DNA from: Pseudomonas sp. G2-4
GTDB lineage: Bacteria > Pseudomonadota > Gammaproteobacteria > Pseudomonadales > Pseudomonadaceae
NCBI RefSeq assembly: GCF_030064125.1
Contig: NZ_CP125957.1
Location: 4,464,001 to 4,528,000 of the forward strand
Reading direction: 5' to 3'
Length of the DNA stretch: 64,000 bases
In this document: piece after piece, positions 9,608-17,219 of the stretch
How the letters are laid out: the number at the start of each line of letters is the position of its first letter
Position numbering within the stretch: the first letter of the stretch is position 1
Translations under genes and position numbers: made by a program
The notes under the pieces: generated by a model
Database searches by the model: none
What the model saw: only the letters and a program-made list of their open reading frames with translations
What the model was told of the DNA's origin: nothing

Positions 9608-9663
9608 CAAACACTCCAGAGCGTCTTACAGATACAAGAAAGGCCCGGTATCGAGCCTTTGAA

Positions 9664-9861
9664 TCACTTGGGGGCAGGCAACTTTTTACGTTGCCGTTTG
9701 CTCACGTACCGCGTGGCTTTGGGCTTGCCTAAGATCAGGTCAATACGTGCGTCGATCTCCGGCCGAGTCATCCGCCGGATCTCGTCTAGGCGGTAGCCTG
9801 CTCGGACGAGTCCATGCTCAATGCGTCGCCAGTCGGCGATGCCGCGCTCGGCGGCGCGAGC
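9664..9861 (-). CDS. C-terminal extension of the tail assembly chaperone, reached by -1 frameshift
   Basis: This reading frame has no start of its own. A slippery heptamer A AAA AAG lies at 9861-9867 inside the upstream chaperone gene; slipping back one base there gives a continuous 65-residue extension containing DWRRIEHGLVRAGYRLDEI and MTRPEIDARIDLI, ending QRKKLPAPK. This resembles the GpE-type segment of P2/Mu chaperones (Mu gp41-gp42 region) that binds the tape measure. The site, the open frame and the gene position all agree with the known frameshift rule for tailed phages. Confidence 0.85.
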   Translation of the reverse strand, partial: ARAAERGIADWRRIEHGLVRAGYRLDEIRRMTRPEIDARIDLILGKPKATRYVSKRQRKKLPAPK

Positions 9862-10172
9862 TTTTTTTCCAACGCGGCATCGGCATCTGCGAGTAGGCCA
9901 AGATCGCTTTCAGTCAGCGCTACGCGTAGCAGATCCGTTGTCAACGCCTCGGCCGGAATATCACCCAAGTAAAGAAGCTGGCGGCGATACACATCGACCG
10001 TGATCAGTTGCATTGGCCCATGGGGGAAGAGTTCTTGTGCGCCGATCAAATCTCCGGTGACAGGCGTTCGTAGTGTGAAACGCTTATGGCGCGTTCCGGC
10101 GTAGTACACACCGATTTGCAGCTCACCGCTGATGGTCAAGCCATCCCACTCTTTATTCGATTGCTCGGTCAT
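9786..10172 (-). CDS. Tail assembly chaperone, Mu gp41-like
   Basis: 128 residues in zero frame (MTEQSNKEWDGLTISGELQIGVYYAG...). It belongs to the gpE/gp41 chaperone class ('phage tail assembly protein' of Mu-like prophages), which coats the tape measure during tail assembly. It lies between tail tube and tape measure and carries the A AAA AAG slip site at 9861-9867, so it should exist in a short form (this product) and a longer frameshifted form of about 169 residues. Confidence 0.85.
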   Translation of the reverse strand: MTEQSNKEWDGLTISGELQIGVYYAGTRHKRFTLRTPVTGDLIGAQELFPHGPMQLITVDVYRRQLLYLGDIPAEALTTDLLRVALTESDLGLLADADAALEKKLAPPSAASPTGDALSMDSSEQATA

Positions 10173-10176
10173 TCCC

Positions 10177-10548
10177 TCACTCCGTGTAGTAGTTCAATGC
10201 AGCGACGGTTAGATCTCGGGTGGCTTCACCTTCGACCTGGTACTTGCTGCCCATCTCCAGCAACGAGCAGCCGGTCCAGGTCTGGCGCTTGCTGCCACCG
10301 TCCTGGGGATAAATCGTGATTTTGGCGTCCATCAATGCGCGCCAATCCGGTTCGCCCGACTTGGGAATGGCCACCGAGATTTTCAGCTCATGCTCTTCAA
10401 TGCCTTTCGCCGTGCCGGAAGCTCGACCGGTACGGTTCATGGTCTTGACCACCTTGCGTCCGGTCTTGAGGCTCGGCTCAACACTGAGCACTTCATAGTC
10501 GGTGCCGTTGATCTCCAGGACGATTTGTCCCACATAGTTATCAGCCAT
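10177..10548 (-). CDS. Tail tube protein, Mu gpM
   Basis: 123 residues, close to the 118 of Mu M. The protein stacks as hexameric rings to form the inner tail tube. The beta-rich sequence (QIVLEINGTDYEVLSVEPSLKTGRKVVKTMNRTG...) and position directly after the sheath gene identify it. Four bases separate it from the chaperone gene. Confidence 0.88.
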   Translation of the reverse strand: MADNYVGQIVLEINGTDYEVLSVEPSLKTGRKVVKTMNRTGRASGTAKGIEEHELKISVAIPKSGEPDWRALMDAKITIYPQDGGSKRQTWTGCSLLEMGSKYQVEGEATRDLTVAALNYYTE

Positions 10549-10561
10549 CTAGCGTTACCTC

Positions 10562-11659
10562 TTACAAGAGCAGGTCGATGCGGCCAGCAAACACATGCAG
10601 GCCGTTGACGACATCGGTGGGAATGGAAGCGTTGAGGCGGTTCACGTCCTGGAGCGAGCGCTCGACCACCAAGCCATCGGCGTTGGCCTCCACCTCTTCG
10701 ATGATCTCCAGCTCTTCCAGCTTGAGCAGCACGTCCAGCAGCTCGCCGCGCACGGCGTCTGGCGTTTTCTTGGAGAGTTTCGAGCGAGGGAAGCGCAGGC
10801 GAATGCGCTCGCGACAGGCATTGCGCACGTAATACAGGATGCGCATGGTGGTCAGATCGAGCAGCGACACATCCGTCGCACCGGCTGCGGACTTGGTGTA
10901 AGTCGTGACGGCGCGCACGATTTGAATCACATCACCGGCCGCAACCTCCAATGGTGTAACGCCATTGGCCAGCGCGGTTTCCTGCTCGGTGCGGCCAAGA
11001 CGCTGGGTGATGGTCGGCACCTGGATACCCTTCAGCACCAGGGTATTCAATGGCCGGGCCGGATCTTCCTCCGAAGCAATCACGGCGGCGTAGGCAGCAG
11101 CCACCTGACGCGCTGTCGAGTTGGTGCCCGGCAGCACGGCCAAGGTGATCGCACCCGAGTTCAGCGAGGCGGCCAACGTGGTGGCGGCGGACAAGGTGCT
11201 GGTCAACGCCGCCACACCGATGATGCTTTGTTGCTCGATAGAGTCGGTGTAGGTCTGGATATGCGTGCGCAGCGCAGTCAACGCGGTTTGGCTGAACCAG
11301 GCAGGCACCAACAGCGTGTAGCCGCCCAGCGCCGTGGCATCCAGCGCGGCGGTAATGCTTGGCTCGGCGTCACCTTCAACCACAACACCCACGGCCGAGA
11401 TAGCCACGTAGCGATAGGCTCCAATCGCAGCGGCGACCATCTCTTCAGCAACCGGCCCAAAGAGCTTCCCAGCTTCGGTGGCACTGTAGACCTGGATCGG
11501 CACATGCGGTGCCGCCGTCGCGTTGGCGCCAAGCGGAACAATCAGGCAAATGCTCTGTTTATTCGTCGGCAGTGTACGCACGGCAAGGCTGGTGTTGAAT
11601 TCAAAATAGGCACCCGGCTTGCGGATCGAGGCCGGGATCGTGTCAAAGGCAATGCTCAT
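10562..11659 (-). CDS. Contractile tail sheath protein, Mu gpL-like
   Basis: 365 residues. Sheath proteins contract to drive the tube through the envelope. The N-terminus (FDTIPASIRKPGAYFEFNTSLAVRTLP) and the C-terminal block (RILYYVRNACRERIRLRFPRSKLSKKTPDAVRGELLDVLLKLEE) are typical of Mu-type sheaths. It is clearly shorter than Mu gpL (495), lacking part of the protruding middle domain. It overlaps the upstream DUF2635 gene by four bases. Confidence 0.88.
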   Translation of the reverse strand: MSIAFDTIPASIRKPGAYFEFNTSLAVRTLPTNKQSICLIVPLGANATAAPHVPIQVYSATEAGKLFGPVAEEMVAAAIGAYRYVAISAVGVVVEGDAEPSITAALDATALGGYTLLVPAWFSQTALTALRTHIQTYTDSIEQQSIIGVAALTSTLSAATTLAASLNSGAITLAVLPGTNSTARQVAAAYAAVIASEEDPARPLNTLVLKGIQVPTITQRLGRTEQETALANGVTPLEVAAGDVIQIVRAVTTYTKSAAGATDVSLLDLTTMRILYYVRNACRERIRLRFPRSKLSKKTPDAVRGELLDVLLKLEELEIIEEVEANADGLVVERSLQDVNRLNASIPTDVVNGLHVFAGRIDLLL

Positions 11660-11853
11660 TCGACGGGCTCCTGTGCGGGTTGTTTGGCACTGCTGCGAGG
11701 CTTCTTGCTGATGAGCAGTTCGCCCGCCGCAATTCGGCGACGGTAATAAGAAGTGTCCGGCACCTCGACCGAGTCAGCGGGTGCCGCTTCGATCTGTTGA
11801 TACGGGTCTTTTTCCATGGGCACTCGGTGACCAGGCGCGGCGATTACGTGCAT
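11656..11853 (-). CDS. DUF2635 protein (Mu gp38-like)
   Basis: 65 residues, MHVIAAPGHRVPMEKDP...VPDTSYYRRRIAAGELL. The 'V.V..T.YYRRRI..GEL' ending is the DUF2635 signature. These small proteins always sit just before the sheath gene in Mu-like phages; the molecular role is not known to me. Overlaps the sheath start by four bases and abuts the DUF1834 gene. Confidence 0.85.
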   Translation of the reverse strand: MHVIAAPGHRVPMEKDPYQQIEAAPADSVEVPDTSYYRRRIAAGELLISKKPRSSAKQPAQEPVE

Positions 11854-12419
11854 TACACGTCCCTCAGTTCGATGTTGTCGGTGGCCACCGGCTCGGGGTT
11901 ATCCGACGGCGAGTGGTACGCCATGTTGATGCCCAACAGGTCCGGCAAGGCCTCGGCCGGTTTCTGCCAATCCAGCTCAATCAGGAACGATTGCCCCAGG
12001 ACAGACAGGTGGTCGCTCGACAGCTTGCCGTTGACCAGGTTGGATAGTTCTGTCGGTCGGATGGCGGCGCGGTTTTCCCACGGCTGCCAGTCCACCAGTT
12101 GATGCATGCAGGCCTCCCAAAGCGCATAGCTGCCGATATCAGTTGGCGTCGTTCCGCGCCGGGTCTCCCGCTCACCGCGTGGGTGACGGGTGGCTATGAC
12201 CAGGCGGAACGTAATCGGCACGCTGTAGCGCCCTTGGGCAGAGCGTTTAAACGTCACTTTCGGCACCATCACCAACACGGCCGGGCAACGCTTGAGCAAG
12301 CCGGACAACAGATCGGGGTCGCTCAACTCACCGCCGTAGCTTTCAACGGCCAACTTGGGCAGCTTGGCTTTCAGCTCTTTGAGCCGCGCCTCGATCAAGT
12401 CCTCCAGCTCGCCCAGCAT
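11853..12419 (-). CDS. Tail terminator-like protein, Mu gp37 (DUF1834)
   Basis: 188 residues. The family 'Gp37' has an N-terminal helix (LGELEDLIEARLKEL), a central 'CPAVLVMVPKVTF' strand and a 'R.E..RRG....IGSYALWEACMHQL' helix, all visible here. Its place between head-tail connector (DUF1320) and sheath genes suggests a tail-completion role. One-base overlaps on both sides. Confidence 0.85.
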   Translation of the reverse strand: MLGELEDLIEARLKELKAKLPKLAVESYGGELSDPDLLSGLLKRCPAVLVMVPKVTFKRSAQGRYSVPITFRLVIATRHPRGERETRRGTTPTDIGSYALWEACMHQLVDWQPWENRAAIRPTELSNLVNGKLSSDHLSVLGQSFLIELDWQKPAEALPDLLGINMAYHSPSDNPEPVATDNIELRDV

Positions 12420-12910
12420 TACAAAGCCCTCAAGGTGCGACGGCTCATAAGCCGAGGCTGACTGCTGACTTGTAGCCCGGATTGGCCGCCATCACCGGCG
12501 CCGCGTTCCTTGTCCTCGGCAGCCAGGGTTTCCAGGCGTTTGATGACGTCCTTGTAGAGCACACGCACTGTCGACTCTTCCTTACCGGCGTCGTCGTACA
12601 GGTGGTAGCGGGCAATCTCGGCCAGGTCGTCAGTCACCCATTGGGGTGCATCCTCTCCGGCCGGGCGGAAACGCAGGTAAAACGAAACCTCACTGCGTGC
12701 CCTGGTCACGGCGTCGGCGATCCTGGCCAACGTCGCAACCGCGATGGCGATGTCCTCGGCGGGCCAGTCATCCAACGGCTGACCCGATGCAGCCGCCACC
12801 AGCAGCTCCGGCTCAATGGTCCGCCCGTCGTCCGGCGCCGCGACCTGGGAGATGTCGCGGGCACCAAAGCGGATCAGCAGTTGAGTAGCCGATGGCAGCG
12901 TCAGATTCAT
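12419..12910 (-). CDS. Head-tail connector-like protein, Mu gp36 (DUF1320)
   Basis: 163 residues. The DUF1320 hallmark is a short first domain with 'LLIRFGARDISQ', followed by helices containing 'ARIADAVTRARSEVSFYLRFR' and 'LAEIARYHLYDD'. These proteins are thought to form the connector ring under the portal. Overlaps its neighbours by one to four bases. Confidence 0.86.
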   Translation of the reverse strand: MNLTLPSATQLLIRFGARDISQVAAPDDGRTIEPELLVAAASGQPLDDWPAEDIAIAVATLARIADAVTRARSEVSFYLRFRPAGEDAPQWVTDDLAEIARYHLYDDAGKEESTVRVLYKDVIKRLETLAAEDKERGAGDGGQSGLQVSSQPRLMSRRTLRAL

Positions 12911-13374
12911 TTGCCGTCGGCCTTGGCTTTGGTGGAGCGGGCTTTCTCAGGCTTAACAGGCGCTTCAACTGCACCCGAGGGTGCGGGCGAGTCGTCCGCA
13001 GGGCGCCCATCTACCGTAACCGGGCCAGGTCCCTGAGCATCCGGTCCTGGCTCGCTGTCGCCCAGGACTTGAGCGGCGGTGTCGACCACTGCATCACCCA
13101 CAGGTGCAGCGTTTGCTTCAAACGCTTGCGACTGGCTTGTTTCCAGGGCGTCGGGCGCTTGCGATGACGGGGTTTGCGACAAAGGTTCATTGACCTGCTC
13201 CTGCACCTGGTCGAATCCATCCGCCCCATAGGCGAGGATCAATTGCGGCTCTTTACTCAGCGCCTCCAACTGTTCATCCGTGAAGAAGTCGTCCGCGTAG
13301 CTCGTCGGCGTACTGGGATGGGCGATACCGCAGCGACGGAAACCGTCGCGCTTGGAGGTGATAACAATCGTCAT
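12907..13374 (-). CDS. FluMu N-terminal-domain protein (Mu gp35-like)
   Basis: 155 residues. The first ~50 (MTIVITSKRDGFRRCGIAHP...DDFFTDEQLEALSKEPQLIL) match the FluMu N-terminal domain: a strand-rich start, 'RRCGI.H' and the 'FT.EQL..L' helix. The remaining ~100 residues are acidic and Pro/Ala rich, with a basic end (KPEKARSTKAKADGK), and look disordered. It lies next to the major head gene and may be a minor capsid or decoration protein. Confidence 0.82.
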   Translation of the reverse strand: MTIVITSKRDGFRRCGIAHPSTPTSYADDFFTDEQLEALSKEPQLILAYGADGFDQVQEQVNEPLSQTPSSQAPDALETSQSQAFEANAAPVGDAVVDTAAQVLGDSEPGPDAQGPGPVTVDGRPADDSPAPSGAVEAPVKPEKARSTKAKADGK

Positions 13375-13383
13375 AGCGCCTCC

Positions 13384-14277
13384 TTATCCCAGCCAGCTCG
13401 GCGCCAGTACTTCGGCGGTGCCTGCCCACTCGTTGCCGTTGTCGGCGTCCTTGACCAGGATCTTGCGTGCCATGCCTTCCAGTTGGGACGGCACGACCAG
13501 CAGCCCAGGGTTGATGCCCAGCGGACGACCACCGTCGGCTTGAAAGTTCTTCATGGCGGCACGGGCGGCGCCGTAGGTCTCGGCGGTCAGCGGCTCTTTC
13601 GAGCAGTAGGCGAATTGCCAGAAACCGAAACCCACATTGACGCGGGCGTCGACGCCATAGCGGTACTCGTCGCGCATGAACACCTGCTCATCGTCCATGC
13701 TGGTCATCGCTTTGAGGGCATAGTTGCGACGGGTCTGGAAGATGATCGGCTTGATTGCGCGGCTGACATCGAGCAGATACCAGGCCGGACCTGTGCCGTC
13801 CTTGTAGTTGCTGACCGATACGGCCGTGCCGGTGCCGTCAGTTTCTGGGTAGACAGGGTGATCGGCGTCGAAGAAATTTTGGCCGTCATAGCACTGCGTG
13901 GTCAGCCCGGCTTTCAGCAGGCCAAACACCAGCTCGTCGGGGTGGGCGCTAGAGGCCCGGCCCATCTCGGCGAACAGCGGCTTGTAGACGCCGATCTCGT
14001 CGTCTTCGATGGAGTCGCGAGGAACGCCTACCGACGACTCGAACTTTTTGTTAGTGATCGAGTAGCCGTGCGCCGCCATGTTTTTGAGCACGCGGTCGCC
14101 GATCCACTCGCGGAAGGTCGGGAACTGACCCAGCCAACCGTAGGTGTTGCTAGCGGACGAAGAAGGCACAGGCGTAGCGATGCGCTTCCAATCCGTTGGG
14201 GTTGTCGCCTGGGCGTTCTGAAACTCTGCCTTGAACGCGGTAAACAATGCCGTCAAGGAGCTGGATGTAATGATCAT
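13384..14277 (-). CDS. Major head (capsid) protein, Mu gpT
   Basis: 297 residues, close to Mu gpT (305). The sequence MIITSSSLTALFTAFKAEFQNAQATTP, the block 'WLGQFPTFREWIGDRVLKNMAAHGYSITNKKFE' and the C-terminal 'INPGLLVVPSQLEGMARKIL' are diagnostic of the Mu-like gpT capsid family. It follows the protease/scaffold gene, as expected for an HK97-fold capsid. Confidence 0.92.
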   Translation of the reverse strand: MIITSSSLTALFTAFKAEFQNAQATTPTDWKRIATPVPSSSASNTYGWLGQFPTFREWIGDRVLKNMAAHGYSITNKKFESSVGVPRDSIEDDEIGVYKPLFAEMGRASSAHPDELVFGLLKAGLTTQCYDGQNFFDADHPVYPETDGTGTAVSVSNYKDGTGPAWYLLDVSRAIKPIIFQTRRNYALKAMTSMDDEQVFMRDEYRYGVDARVNVGFGFWQFAYCSKEPLTAETYGAARAAMKNFQADGGRPLGINPGLLVVPSQLEGMARKILVKDADNGNEWAGTAEVLAPSWLG

Positions 14278-14303
14278 GAGTGCTTCCTATATAGAGGGAC
14301 GGA

Positions 14304-15272
14304 TTACGCCTTGCCCTTGATGAACTCGGCTTCGCTCATACCCAGCAGCGAGGCGACCTTTTGCTCTTCGGCGTTCAGCGCCGTAGCCGTGTTGTCTGGC
14401 TTGCGTTCGCCCAAGTTGCTGGCAGCGGCCACAACCGGCGCCGCCTCGACAAAGGCCTTGAAGCGGGCCAACCCGGTTTCGTCCTGGCAGGCGGCACGGT
14501 GGTAATCAACAGTGGCTGGGGTGATCTTTCCGGCCTGGGTAGCAGCAGTGATCAGGGCGTCGACCGCCTTCTCGTGGTCGGCTTTCTTCTGCGTGGCCAG
14601 TGCTTGTTCGGCGTTAATGGCGCGGCTCTCCAAAGCGTTGTAATCCGCCCGAGGGACGAACTGTTCCAGGTTGGGCCGTTCGGCATTCATTGCCTGGGCG
14701 GTGGTTTTGAGTTGCGTGGTGGCCGCGATGGCCTGTTCTTCGGTGGCGGTTTCGGGCAAGCCGAGCGCGGCCAAAAGCGCAGGTGAAAGCTTCACAGGCG
14801 AGTTCTCCAGGGTTTCTTGGTTGAGGGCTGTCAGCAGAAAGTTGGGTTTGTTGGTCAGCCCGGCGCTGACCAGGCGCACAATGCGCGTGGAGTCGGATTC
14901 GTAGTCGAAGACGGGAGAAAGGAAGCGGTATTCGCGGTTGACGACTTGATTGGCACCGCGGGGCGTCCAATCGACAAGACCCCACAGGCCGCCGTTCCGG
15001 ATTTCCAGTTGCTTGATCCAGCCAGCGGCCGGGGCGTCTTCGCCCTTGGTGGCTCGGTGCTGGGTGGCGTGCTCCCAATCGATGGGCAGATCGATAGCGC
15101 GACCGGTGAAGCTAGATTGCACGAGCAACCCGGCCTGCTCATCGAACAACCATTGCCGACCGTCACGGCCAGAGACCTTTGGGCCTGGGGGGATAAGTTC
15201 GACCCATTCAGGCGCCTGGCCGTCAGAGACGGCGGCGGATAGGTCAGTGTTGAGGGCGAGTTGTGTTTTCAT
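14304..15272 (-). CDS. Head maturation protease with scaffold domain, Mu gpI/gpZ
   Basis: 322 residues. The N-terminal ~150 residues contain the Mu gpI protease-family core (LPIDWEHATQHRATKGEDAPAAGWI, 'GLWGLVDWTPRG', 'YRFLSPVF'), with the conserved Asp-Trp-Glu-His around residue 66. The C-terminal half is a helical, Ala/Glu/Gln-rich scaffold; in Mu an internal start yields the scaffold Z separately, and the Met of 'MNAERPNLEQFV' near residue 195 could serve here. The product is cleaved after capsid assembly. Confidence 0.87.
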   Translation of the reverse strand: MKTQLALNTDLSAAVSDGQAPEWVELIPPGPKVSGRDGRQWLFDEQAGLLVQSSFTGRAIDLPIDWEHATQHRATKGEDAPAAGWIKQLEIRNGGLWGLVDWTPRGANQVVNREYRFLSPVFDYESDSTRIVRLVSAGLTNKPNFLLTALNQETLENSPVKLSPALLAALGLPETATEEQAIAATTQLKTTAQAMNAERPNLEQFVPRADYNALESRAINAEQALATQKKADHEKAVDALITAATQAGKITPATVDYHRAACQDETGLARFKAFVEAAPVVAAASNLGERKPDNTATALNAEEQKVASLLGMSEAEFIKGKA

Positions 15273-15319
15273 GCCGCCAGTTTGGGATACGTGGCGGCTC
15301 TACTAAATGTCAGGAACGT

Positions 15320-16414
15320 TTAAGATTTTTGGGAACGGCTATTAATCTGAGCGATTAATTCTTCGACAACCAACTTAGCACCAAGCTGCGTGGCGGCACT
15401 ATTTACAACAAGTACTTCCCCGTCGACTAGTCGTTCAGGCGTTTCATCACCATCGCTGTCAAGTACCAACTGAACAACAGGTTTCTTACCGACTCGATGC
15501 TGTAGGTTTGCTAGGATGTTCGGCTCTAGCTGTTTTCCCCGGCGAAAAACCAAGATAACACAGCTAGCATATATATTTGATTCATGGCGCCTAAGCGCTC
15601 CTTCCATCGCTATTCCGCCACTGCAAGCAACCCTTTTAGCTCTCAAATTATCTTGTATTTGCTGACCTAAGCTCAAAGATAGGCCTGCATCATCTAAGAT
15701 AATTATCTCGCATTTGTGGCCGCTCCAAACATTGAGTTCATACACTTGTGGCGTTAAATCTTCTACAGTCGAACAGGCCTTTACAAAATCTTTGCCAAGT
15801 TCGCTTAATTGAACCCCGTCTACGAACCCTTTTGCTGACAGGCCTACCACCGCTAGATGCTCGACACTCCATGGGATGTAATTAGTCAAAAATTTTTCGG
15901 CTGTCAGTTCACCTGGGCCTTGGTCAGGTATGATTGAAAAACTGCTGATTACATACGCTTTTCTGAGGAAGTCCAGATGGTCCCATGCCATTTCCTTGAG
16001 CGCCAATATGTAGTGCCGCCTCAGTTCCGACTTTATCTTGCCCAGGGCAATAGCACGGGTTAGCAATGCGTAGGGGACAGTTTTTTCATCCTCGATGTCT
16101 GACAGACAAGCTTGCATAAGCGCATGAAAATTGGCTTCTTCTAATTCTGCGCTCAGCATCTCCTCGTCTAGCAATTCATCTCGATACAGAAGATGCTGAT
16201 GAAACTCCAGGATCCGCTTGTCGTCTCTGGCATGCACATATTCTCGTATTTTCCCTATTCCAGTCTTTGATATCTCGTACAAAGCATCAGCGATGGGAGA
16301 GCCCCCTGTTGAGATGTTCACCCCGGCCTTCAGAGCAATGTCAGCGACCTTCAGTACTTTTCCAGTGGCTGAATGCCTTGAAATGCCTATGAGATTTTTT
16401 GTAATCCTTGCCAT
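15320..16414 (-). CDS. Uncharacterised accessory protein inserted between head genes
   Basis: 364 residues starting MARITKNLIGISR (an upstream in-frame Met at 16465 is also possible). No family recognised. The N-terminal ~75 residues have amphipathic stretches. Residues ~65-165 are helical and charged. The C-terminal ~110 alternate hydrophobic strands and helices (CEIIILDDAGL, ASCVILVF, PVVQLVLDSDGDE, GEVLVVN), suggesting a Rossmann-like sensor or effector domain. The gene is absent from the Mu layout, lies between protease and gpG, and is visibly more AT-rich than both. This is the profile of a moron; an anti-phage or lysogenic-conversion role is possible but not shown. Confidence 0.72.
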   Translation of the reverse strand: MARITKNLIGISRHSATGKVLKVADIALKAGVNISTGGSPIADALYEISKTGIGKIREYVHARDDKRILEFHQHLLYRDELLDEEMLSAELEEANFHALMQACLSDIEDEKTVPYALLTRAIALGKIKSELRRHYILALKEMAWDHLDFLRKAYVISSFSIIPDQGPGELTAEKFLTNYIPWSVEHLAVVGLSAKGFVDGVQLSELGKDFVKACSTVEDLTPQVYELNVWSGHKCEIIILDDAGLSLSLGQQIQDNLRAKRVACSGGIAMEGALRRHESNIYASCVILVFRRGKQLEPNILANLQHRVGKKPVVQLVLDSDGDETPERLVDGEVLVVNSAATQLGAKLVVEELIAQINSRSQKS

Positions 16415-16555
16415 AAGGCGATCCTTCTTAGCGAGTGTCTGGGTCAGGCTAGCACTGAAACGCAATCTAACGCGTGTCTAACGCCTAGTCTGGCATACGC
16501 CCCCGCCCAAGGCATGCGACGAGAAGTATCGTGGCTGATACGCGACTTGGATGGC

Positions 16556-17119
16556 TCAATCGCCAACCGGCTCTAGAAGGTAATTTTTAACAATAAAAAT
16601 CAGCTCCTCATCATCCTCAGAGGACAAGCCTAGATAGGGGCGTTCGGGCAACTCTGCCGAGTGCGCACCTCGTGTCACCCACTGTGAAAAATTGGATGTG
16701 CGTTTCCTAACAAAGCGATTCCCGACCGAACCATCCTTACCCTGACGGAAGTAGACCTGCTGCGATCTTGCCGCGTGCTCGATCTTGCCGCCAAACTGGT
16801 GGATCGCACCGTAAGGGCGGTCGGTGCCAAACGCTAGCTCGTTATTGCTGACGCTATGACGTAGCGTGTCCTGGAGGGCACCTGTCTCCCGCAGGATGCG
16901 GGCATCTCTCTTTTTGGCCAAGGTTGATGGCGCAAGCGGCGCCCAGGGCGAACCATCAGGAGCAACCTGGCGCCTGAATCTATCGTCCGTGGATTGATGC
17001 AAGTACTCGGCGATGTCCAGGAGGGGTGTCGTCAGATCCCCAAGGCGCCCCATCAGCTCTGTGAGCGCAGCCCCCGTCCGGCTGTCGTCCAGTTCCACAT
17101 TAAGCATTGCACCGGCCAC
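16556..17119 (-). CDS. Virion morphogenesis protein, Mu gpG
   Basis: 187 residues from a GTG start, chosen because AGGAGG lies five bases upstream. Mu gpG-like proteins act in head-tail joining. The segment 'HQSTDDRFRRQVAPDGSPWAPLAPSTLAKKRDARILRETGALQDTL' is the phage virion morphogenesis (gpG/P2 gpS) signature, followed by 'YGAIHQFGGKI'. It is preceded by gpF across an 100-base gap with no other gene. Confidence 0.88.
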   Translation of the reverse strand: MAGAMLNVELDDSRTGAALTELMGRLGDLTTPLLDIAEYLHQSTDDRFRRQVAPDGSPWAPLAPSTLAKKRDARILRETGALQDTLRHSVSNNELAFGTDRPYGAIHQFGGKIEHAARSQQVYFRQGKDGSVGNRFVRKRTSNFSQWVTRGAHSAELPERPYLGLSSEDDEELIFIVKNYLLEPVGD

Positions 17120-17219
17120 AAGCACCTCCTACTATCTATTCAGCCCATTGAGTGAGCAGTCCCCGCCAGGACCTCCAGGCCTACACTCAGGGTCTAATCG
17201 CGTGTGGCGGCGCGCGGTT

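Noticed and set aside
9639..9661. Hairpin between the chaperone extension and the tape measure gene
   Set aside because: Stem of only about six base pairs (AAAGGC/GCCTTT) with a long loop; not convincing as a terminator.
10595..11746. Plus-strand frame of 383 codons
   Set aside because: Antisense to the tail sheath gene.
13174..14505. Plus-strand frame of 443 codons
   Set aside because: Antisense to the head protein and its neighbours.
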